Below are positions 15,648 to 20,785 of a DNA stretch of 20,785 nucleotides, one piece after another. Within the stretch, counting starts at the first letter, position 1. Each line of letters begins with the position of its first letter. Origin of the DNA: Promethearchaeota archaeon (GTDB lineage Archaea > Asgardarchaeota > Lokiarchaeia > Sigyniarchaeales > SOKP01); contig SDNM01000001.1 of the NCBI GenBank assembly GCA_004524385.1, forward strand, positions 1-20,785, read 5' to 3'. The notes under the pieces are model-generated. The model saw only the letters and a list, made by a program, of their open reading frames with translations, ran no database searches and had not been told where the DNA came from. Both the position numbers and the translations under genes were made by a program.

Positions 15648-16811
15648 GTGATAAATATTAATTCTATAGAACGGGTTAAAGCAGCCCTTAAATTTAAGAA
15701 TCCAGATAGAGTGCCAGTTATGAAGTTTTTTGGCAAAAGTGATGTTTTCATGATGGCAAGAATTCCATCTACTCAATGGCAACCTGGACATCACGAATCT
15801 GAAAATGGATTATTTCCTCATGTTGGACATGAACTTATAATTAAATCAGGTCTATGGAAATGGGATATGCCCGATTGGGCTAAAGATAACCCTAAATATA
15901 AAAGAAATAAGTGGCTAAAGATTGAAAGAAAAGAAATTGACGAATGGGGAAACATTTGGAAGAGAGCAGGGATAGATACTATGGGTCATCCGGGCGAACC
16001 GAGACTTCTTGATTATACAGATATGGATGAGTACCTTTCATATTACACGCCCATTTATGATGATGAGAGTAGTTATTCCTTTTATTTGGACCTAAAAAAC
16101 AGATTAGGACAAAAAAAATATCGTATGGCAAATCTTGAATTAGGTCCATCCCAAATGGCCGGTCAAATGCGAGGGTTCGATACTTATTTAATTGATCATT
16201 ATCGTCGCAAAACTGATCTCAAGCAATTATTAAAATATATAACTGACCAATATATTAAATTCGAAAAATCTTATGTAAATTATGGGCTTGAACCTCATGG
16301 ATTCCTATTATATGATGACTTGGGAACACAAAAAGGCCCCTTTTGGTCTCCAAAAGTCTTTAAAGAATTTTATGAGCCAGTTTATAAGAAATTAATTGAT
16401 ACTGCTCATGACTTAGGATGTGATTTTATGCTTCATTGTTGTGGAAAAATAGATCCCCTAATTCCAGTATTTATAGAATGGGGTTTGGATGCTCTTGAAC
16501 TTGACAGCCCTAGAATGACTGGATATAATGATTTAGCAAAATTTAGGGGAAAGATCGCTTTTTTCGCATGTTTGGACATCCAGAGAATATATCCTTATGC
16601 TAGTCCTGAAGATTGTGAGCGTGAAGTGTGGCACATGATGCGTAATCTTGGTACTCCAAATGGTGGTTTTGGTGCCTATTTTTACCCACAAGAAGATCAT
16701 ATTCGAGTGTCTAGTGAAAATATCGAAGCATTTGAAAGGGGGCTTGAAAAATATGGAACTTATGCGAATATACCCAACCATTGGTGGACACATCCAATAG
16801 AAGAGGTATGA
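15648..16811 (+). CDS. UROD-superfamily protein (copy 2, H-C-C-G motif)
   Basis: A 387-residue member of the uroporphyrinogen decarboxylase/methyltransferase superfamily. The N-terminus IERVKAALKFKNPDRVP (7-23) is typical, while the HemE Arg motif is absent. MLHCCGKIDPLIP (261-273) gives His263-x-Cys265, as in zinc-dependent cobalamin methyltransferases. The distal Cys expected near GGFGAYFYPQED (339-350) is missing, so only part of the zinc site is conserved. The start codon is GTG, chosen because it opens the conserved helix and lies a suitable distance from a TATA-like box; no in-frame ATG exists before residue 25. The gene is divergent from the sulfatase-like operon, which contains another UROD-like gene. 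Directly after the UGA stop, the frame stays open for 13 Pro-rich codons to a TAA. A corrinoid partner is not encoded nearby. Substrate unknown. Confidence 0.85.
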   Translation: MININSIERVKAALKFKNPDRVPVMKFFGKSDVFMMARIPSTQWQPGHHESENGLFPHVGHELIIKSGLWKWDMPDWAKDNPKYKRNKWLKIERKEIDEWGNIWKRAGIDTMGHPGEPRLLDYTDMDEYLSYYTPIYDDESSYSFYLDLKNRLGQKKYRMANLELGPSQMAGQMRGFDTYLIDHYRRKTDLKQLLKYITDQYIKFEKSYVNYGLEPHGFLLYDDLGTQKGPFWSPKVFKEFYEPVYKKLIDTAHDLGCDFMLHCCGKIDPLIPVFIEWGLDALELDSPRMTGYNDLAKFRGKIAFFACLDIQRIYPYASPEDCEREVWHMMRNLGTPNGGFGAYFYPQEDHIRVSSENIEAFERGLEKYGTYANIPNHWWTHPIEEV

Positions 16812-16853
16812 ATTGATAATAAAGTCCCACCGACACCGCCAATGAAGGCTTAA
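16812..16853 (+). other. Pro-rich in-frame extension after the UGA stop of the UROD-like gene
   Basis: The 13 codons after the UGA at 16809-16811 read IDNKVPPTPPMKA and end in TAA. The segment is distinctly richer in G+C, mainly C, than the surrounding intergenic DNA, and five of 13 residues are Pro. It could be the remnant of a longer C-terminus cut by a recent stop mutation, a readthrough or recoded tail, or coincidence. Confidence 0.25.
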
Positions 16854-17022
16854 AAATCTTTTTTTCCTCTAATTAGTCAAACCTATTTAAAAAAATTAAT
16901 AAGAGATTTTTATTACCTATAATTATTAAAACCTTTTTTAAAAAGTTCCTTGGTTAAAGAAACTTTAATCTTTTATGAAAGAGGTAACTATTTGGAGTAA
17001 AAAATAATAAAAAGGTTCAAAA
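16854..17022. other. Intergenic region before the lipid cluster
   Basis: This is most of the longest gene-free stretch in the window. It holds a T7 tract at 16859-16865, a small perfect inverted repeat (TTAAAG, three bases, CTTTAA) at 16954-16968, several A+T-rich TATA-like sequences and an AAAGGT site just before the next gene. I see no RNA gene and no open frame of useful length. Confidence 0.4.
16859..16865 (+). terminator. T-tract, possible terminator of the second UROD-like gene
   Basis: Seven T residues follow the open tail of the UROD-like gene, about 48 bases after the UGA stop. It is a plausible hairpin-free archaeal terminator separating this gene from the lipid cluster. Confidence 0.35.
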
Positions 17023-17808
17023 ATGTTATTACAGTTATTACCACCTTCCGGATATTCGTTAAACAACATTTTATTTGATATGTTTATGATAGCAATCTGC
17101 TACATATATGTATTTATGATGATTCTTATCCCCGTTGCGTTAAAAAAGAAAGATAAAATTTCAAAATTTACTGCAAGGAAAATGGTTCATCTTTTTGCGG
17201 GTTTAGTTGTATTGTTTGTACCCTTTTTCATTTGGCCGATATATGCTATTTTTATCGCTTTAAGTTTAACGCTATTGGTTTATTTTAGTTCGAAAGAAAG
17301 TAGCGTTAAACAATTAAGAGAATTATATGAAAGTATTGGCGAGGAAGCTGAGGAGAAGAGAGGCCGCTTAATGGGACCCTTATATTATTGCATTTCAATA
17401 ACAATATTGATTTTAGTTTTTGTTTTGCTTTCTCCTCATCAACTATATTTTCCAATTGCAGGAATTCTAATAATGATTATTGCTGATACACTTGCTTCAG
17501 TAGTAGGAAAACGTTGGGGTAGAATTAAAATTAAACTCCCATGGACTTCTACCAGAACTTTATTAGGTTCAGCAACTATGTTCGGTTCAGCATTTCTATT
17601 ATGTCTTGGTTCGTTTTGGTGTTTTGGTATCCTTATGCCACTAACGCAGAAACCATTAACTTGGAATATTATAATACTGTACTCATTTATAACCGCTTTA
17701 TTAGCTACAATAATTGAATTAATCTCGCCAAGCACTTTAGATGATTTAACTGTCCCAATTGGTACAACGATAATAATTTACCTTTTAACTTTAATATATT
17801 ATTTGTAA
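17023..17808 (+). CDS. Dolichol/phytol kinase-like membrane protein (SEC59/VTE5 family)
   Basis: A 261-residue polytopic membrane protein of the CTP-dependent polyprenol kinase family. Roughly seven hydrophobic segments span 18-40, 55-87, 120-137, 142-160, 184-207, 217-233 and 245-260. Family signatures are ARKMVHLFAG (51-60, the conserved Arg-Lys-x-x-His), IADTLASVVGKRWGR (153-167), RTLLGSATMF (178-187) and LDDLTVPIGTT (239-249). Characterised relatives phosphorylate dolichol, phytol or related prenols; the CDP-archaeol synthase CarS belongs to a different family. Heading a run of archaeal ether-lipid genes, it may phosphorylate geranylgeraniol for lipid salvage, or make the polyprenol phosphate used in glycosylation. 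A weak AAAGGT ribosome site lies about six bases before the ATG. The next gene begins 41 bases downstream. Confidence 0.8.
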   Translation: MLLQLLPPSGYSLNNILFDMFMIAICYIYVFMMILIPVALKKKDKISKFTARKMVHLFAGLVVLFVPFFIWPIYAIFIALSLTLLVYFSSKESSVKQLRELYESIGEEAEEKRGRLMGPLYYCISITILILVFVLLSPHQLYFPIAGILIMIIADTLASVVGKRWGRIKIKLPWTSTRTLLGSATMFGSAFLLCLGSFWCFGILMPLTQKPLTWNIIILYSFITALLATIIELISPSTLDDLTVPIGTTIIIYLLTLIYYL

Positions 17809-17849
17809 ATTCTAAAAATTTTTTTTATTTTTTAATTATTAACAAGAAT

Positions 17850-19268
17850 ATGGAAAGTTTTCAAAAATCTTTTGATGTAATCGTTGTTGGAGCTGGTACC
17901 GGAGGAACTACTGCTGCTAGATTTACTGCTCAAAAAGGATTAGATGTTTGTCTTATTGATAGAAAAGAAAGAAGTCAGATCGGGAATAAAATATGCGGTG
18001 ATGCTGTTGGCACTGAGATTTTTGACATTTTAAATATAAACCATCCTAAGGAAGATGAGCTCTCTTGTCATATAAAGGGAGCAAAATTATATTCTCCCAA
18101 TCTAAATAAATGTATAACCTTAACTGACCCTAAGCAAGCTGGTTATGAAATAAATAGGTTAGAATTTGGGCAAAGATTATTAAATGAAGCTCTCGATGCT
18201 GGGGTTAAACAATTTTTAGATAACACTATCGCTTTAGATTTACTTTACAAAGATAATTCTGTCTCGGGTTTAAAAATACGAGTGAAAAATGGTGAAAAAA
18301 TAGATCTTAACTCTAAGATAATAATAGATGCAAGTGGATTCTATTCTCCTTTAAGAAAAGAAATAAAAAGCTCAATTATCGAAAAAGAAATTTCAAAAGA
18401 AGATTGTATCTTATGTTATCGAGAAATTGTGAAATTTAATCCCCAAGATCAACAAGTTAACGATCCTGAATACATTACAATTATAATGGATCAAGAAAAA
18501 GCACCAGGTGGATATATTTGGTATTTTCCTAGGAACGAATCTTCAGTCAATATAGGTCTAGGTATGTTTATGGATTATAAAGGTCAAGTAAAAGAATACT
18601 ATCAAAAAAATGTGTTTAATGAGTTTATAAAGACTAAGAAATATGAAGTAATTTCCACAGGAGGGGGTGTTGTGTCCGTAAGAAGACCAATTTGGTCGTC
18701 TGCTGACAATGGGATCATGTTTGTAGGGGATGCTGCTTGCCATGTCAATCCTCTTCATGGTGGAGGGATAGATCCTTCAATGAGAGCGGGCTACTATGCT
18801 GCTTTGACAGCCTTAGATGCAATTCAAAATGAAGATTATTCTTTAAAGAAATTGTGGGACTATAATTGTAAGATTATTAATAGTTTTGGAGCTGAGTTTG
18901 CTTCTCTCGATTTATTAAGGATTGCCTTACAAAAACTTTCAAATGAGTCTTTAAATTTTGGATTAGAAAAAGATTTATTATCTGGTGATGAGATATTAGA
19001 AATTGCTGCAACCGGGGGTATTAAATTATCTATTATGGATATGCTAACGAAAGCCATTAAAGGTATTTCCAATCCAAAATTATTATTAGATTTAAATTAT
19101 CTTCGTATTAAAATGAACGATCTCCGAAGCCATTATAAAAACTTTCCAAAAAATATTGAAGAAATTAGTGAATTTGACGCTTGGAAAGAATATACTAAAA
19201 ATATTTATAATAAAATTAAATTTACATCATTTGGGAAGAGTATACATAAAGAAAATAAAAATATTTAA
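17850..19268 (+). CDS. Geranylgeranyl reductase family flavoprotein
   Basis: A 472-residue FAD-dependent reductase that should saturate the double bonds of geranylgeranyl chains in archaeal lipids. The dinucleotide fold VIVVGAGTGGTTAARF (10-25) is followed by NKICGDAVG (46-54), whose Cys49 matches the conserved Cys of archaeal reductases. PGGYIWYFPR (219-228) is the substrate-pocket signature of the family, and VGDAACHVNPLHGGGI (292-307) is the second FAD motif. Length is slightly above the usual 400-450 because of a helical C-terminal extension. It lies between the prenol kinase-like gene and the GGGP synthase gene (13 bases), fitting the membrane-lipid pathway. Asgard and other archaea often carry several paralogues, so action on quinones or free prenols is possible. 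No Shine-Dalgarno site is visible. Confidence 0.9.
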   Translation: MESFQKSFDVIVVGAGTGGTTAARFTAQKGLDVCLIDRKERSQIGNKICGDAVGTEIFDILNINHPKEDELSCHIKGAKLYSPNLNKCITLTDPKQAGYEINRLEFGQRLLNEALDAGVKQFLDNTIALDLLYKDNSVSGLKIRVKNGEKIDLNSKIIIDASGFYSPLRKEIKSSIIEKEISKEDCILCYREIVKFNPQDQQVNDPEYITIIMDQEKAPGGYIWYFPRNESSVNIGLGMFMDYKGQVKEYYQKNVFNEFIKTKKYEVISTGGGVVSVRRPIWSSADNGIMFVGDAACHVNPLHGGGIDPSMRAGYYAALTALDAIQNEDYSLKKLWDYNCKIINSFGAEFASLDLLRIALQKLSNESLNFGLEKDLLSGDEILEIAATGGIKLSIMDMLTKAIKGISNPKLLLDLNYLRIKMNDLRSHYKNFPKNIEEISEFDAWKEYTKNIYNKIKFTSFGKSIHKENKNI

Positions 19269-19281
19269 TAACGTGTAATTC

Positions 19282-20103
19282 ATGGTTAATATCTTACTGG
19301 ATGAATCCTCAACAAACACCTACGAGTATATCATAAATAAACTCAATAAAGATGGAGCTCTTCATTTTTCCTTAATTGATCCAGACCCAATCCGACAAGG
19401 TCCTATTGACGCAGCAGAAATGGCGAAACTTGCTGTAGATGCTGGGACAGACGCAATATTAATCGGAGGAAGTACTGCTTTCGATCAACGATTTGTTGAA
19501 GATACAATTTCAGCAATTAAAAATAAAGTAGATGTACCAATTATTATCTTTCCTGGAGGTATTGCTAATGTATCCCCAAAAGCTGATGCTATCCTTTTTA
19601 TGTCTTTGTTAAACTCAACAGATCCCTATTTTATAATAGGTCAGCAAGCTATTGGTTCTTATACTGTTAAGCTGGCAAATCTTGAACACATATCAACTGC
19701 TTATTTAATAATCGAGCCTGGTGGAACCGCAGGGTGGATCAGTAATGCGAAATTATTACCTAGAAAAAAGCCAAAATTAACTGCTGCTTACTCTTTAGCT
19801 GCAGAAATGTTTGGTTTTAAATTAATTTATTTGGAAGCTGGTTCTGGTAGCGAGAGTATTCCTCCAGAAATCTTAAAATTATGCAAAAAAGTTATAAAGA
19901 TTCCTATTATTGCTGGTGGAGGCATTCAAAGTAAAGAAGACGCAAGAATACTAGTCAAAGCGGGTGCTGATATAATTGTTATGGGAACTTTCTTAGAAAC
20001 TAATATTTTAAACGATAATGGATCGTCTTTAAAAGTAATAATTGATGAAATCAAAGAAGCGGGTAAACAGGTAAGAAATAAAAAGAATTTCTCTAAAATC
20101 TAG
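19282..20103 (+). CDS. Geranylgeranylglyceryl phosphate synthase (GGGP synthase)
   Basis: The first committed enzyme of archaeal lipid synthesis. It joins geranylgeranyl diphosphate to sn-glycerol-1-phosphate, forming the ether bond at sn-3. The 273-residue TIM-barrel protein shows HFSLIDPDP (28-36) with the magnesium-binding Asp33, AILIGGSTAFD (58-68), IFPGGIANVSP (89-99), YLEAGSGSE (183-191) and the phosphate-binding IIAGGGIQSKEDAR (209-222) and VMGTFLE (233-239). The YLEAGSG form is typical of archaeal GGGP synthases rather than bacterial PcrB. Length is usual for the group II type. It is followed 99 bases later by the UbiA-type enzyme that would catalyse the next step. The start ATG lacks a Shine-Dalgarno site but begins the conserved N-terminal helix. 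Confidence 0.94.
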   Translation: MVNILLDESSTNTYEYIINKLNKDGALHFSLIDPDPIRQGPIDAAEMAKLAVDAGTDAILIGGSTAFDQRFVEDTISAIKNKVDVPIIIFPGGIANVSPKADAILFMSLLNSTDPYFIIGQQAIGSYTVKLANLEHISTAYLIIEPGGTAGWISNAKLLPRKKPKLTAAYSLAAEMFGFKLIYLEAGSGSESIPPEILKLCKKVIKIPIIAGGGIQSKEDARILVKAGADIIVMGTFLETNILNDNGSSLKVIIDEIKEAGKQVRNKKNFSKI

Positions 20104-20202
20104 TCTCTTTTGAAATCAAAAATTTAAGTTCTTAATTTCTTTTATTTGAAATTTGATTGAATCGAAATAATTAAAATATAGCAAATTTTCATTAATTTAC
20201 TC

Positions 20203-20785
20203 ATGGAAAATTCAACAATTAAACCGAAAAAAAGCTTCTTAGCTGGCAGTATTATAATAATGAGACCAGTAAATTGTCTTATGGGTTCTCTTACTGTCAT
20301 AATAGGTCTTTTAAACACGCACACAGGAATTCCATTTGACATTTTATTAATTAACATTATTTTGGGCGTGTTAACATATTTTTTTATTGCGGGCTCTGGA
20401 ATGATCATTAATGACATCTACGATGTTGAAATTGACAATATAAATAGACCTGAGAGACCAATCCCGAGTGATTCAGTTAGTTTAACACAGGCCAAGATAT
20501 TATTCTTTTTAATGCTTGGTATAGGTGTAATGATATCCATTATTCACAGTTTTATATTTTCGTTAGGCATTGTTAACATAATATTGGCACTTTTCTTTGG
20601 TTTTATTGGATGGCTTTATTCCGCTTGGGGAAAGAAACAAGGTTTTATTGGCAATATAATCGTTAGCATTTCATTTTCTATAGGGCTTATTTATGGAGCA
20701 GTCTTAAATAGTTTAGCTATTCCCATTTATATCTATTTTTTCTTTTTGACTTCATTTTTCTTATTACTCTCTCGTGAAATTGTTA
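20203..20785 (+). CDS. UbiA prenyltransferase, probable digeranylgeranylglyceryl phosphate synthase (partial, runs off the window)
   Basis: The N-terminal 194 residues of an integral membrane prenyltransferase; the 3' end is beyond the window. The first Asp-rich motif, INDIYDVEIDNINRPERPI (68-86), carries the NDxxDxxxD signature that binds the prenyl diphosphate through magnesium. Hydrophobic segments lie near 13-37, 44-70, 97-116, 118-140 and 147-190. The visible end, LLLSREIV, is the beginning of the second conserved region (usually SREIxKDxxD). Following GGGP synthase, it most likely adds the second geranylgeranyl chain to geranylgeranylglyceryl phosphate. Other UbiA enzymes prenylate quinones or haem, but the context favours lipids. 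It starts at the only ATG near the head of the conserved region, 99 bases after the preceding gene. Confidence 0.88.
   Translation, partial: MENSTIKPKKSFLAGSIIIMRPVNCLMGSLTVIIGLLNTHTGIPFDILLINIILGVLTYFFIAGSGMIINDIYDVEIDNINRPERPIPSDSVSLTQAKILFFLMLGIGVMISIIHSFIFSLGIVNIILALFFGFIGWLYSAWGKKQGFIGNIIVSISFSIGLIYGAVLNSLAIPIYIYFFFLTSFFLLLSREIV

Noticed and set aside
12960..16811. Calling the two UROD-superfamily genes hemE.
   Set aside because: Both lack the N-terminal Arg motif that binds uroporphyrinogen and neither has haem genes nearby.
17819..17833. T-rich tract between the prenol kinase-like and geranylgeranyl reductase genes as a terminator.
   Set aside because: The gap is only 41 bases and the genes are functionally related and co-directional; T runs are common here, so termination between them is not supported.
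1..20785. Search for tRNA, rRNA, CRISPR arrays, transposases and integrase sites.
   Set aside because: No gap is long enough or structured enough for a tRNA that I could recognise, no regularly spaced repeats occur, and no mobile-element protein is encoded.

Overview
This window reads as chromosomal DNA of an A+T-rich archaeon. The right end carries an archaeal ether-lipid cluster: a dolichol/phytol-kinase-like protein, geranylgeranyl reductase, geranylgeranylglyceryl phosphate synthase, and a UbiA prenyltransferase cut by the window edge. Several genes have TATA-like boxes about 20-37 bases before the start codon and no Shine-Dalgarno sequence, which fits leaderless archaeal transcripts. A TrmB-type regulator, an iron-sulfur flavoprotein of the Isf type and several UROD-superfamily proteins also fit an anaerobic archaeon. 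An Asgard (Lokiarchaeia-like) origin is my best guess, but no marker in the window proves it.

Layout. 1-3752 holds unrelated single genes: the flavoprotein (+), a small tautomerase (-), a solitary adenine-specific DNA methyltransferase (-) and a membrane-embedded M28 peptidase (-). 3821-8065 looks like pentose metabolism: a GH51 arabinofuranosidase (+) meets an IlvD/Edd dehydratase (-) tail to tail, with a TrmB-like regulator (-) upstream of the dehydratase. The regulator is divergent from a two-gene operon (8196-9930) of a small SAM methyltransferase and a membrane polyferredoxin of the NapH type. The shared intergenic region holds two near-identical 20-bp elements that look like operators. 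9995-16811 is an accessory block: two paralogous Gfo/Idh/MocA oxidoreductases, two UROD-superfamily proteins, a sulfatase-fold hydrolase and a GNAT acetyltransferase. Four of these form a minus-strand operon, flanked by one Gfo/Idh gene and one UROD gene on the plus strand. 17023 to the end is the lipid cluster.

How the genes may work together. The arabinofuranosidase, a Gfo/Idh dehydrogenase and the IlvD/Edd enzyme could release arabinose, oxidise it and dehydrate the arabinonate; later steps are not in the window. The lipid genes supply consecutive steps to saturated digeranylgeranylglyceryl phosphate, and the kinase may recycle or activate a polyprenol. The sulfatase-fold/UROD/Gfo/GNAT operon has no function I can assign with confidence. 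Its sulfatase-like protein has Thr where sulfatases carry the residue converted to formylglycine, so it is probably not a standard sulfatase.

No gene-free stretch exceeds 300 bases; the longest is the 211 bases at 16812-17022. I saw no tRNA, rRNA, CRISPR array, insertion sequence or transposase.
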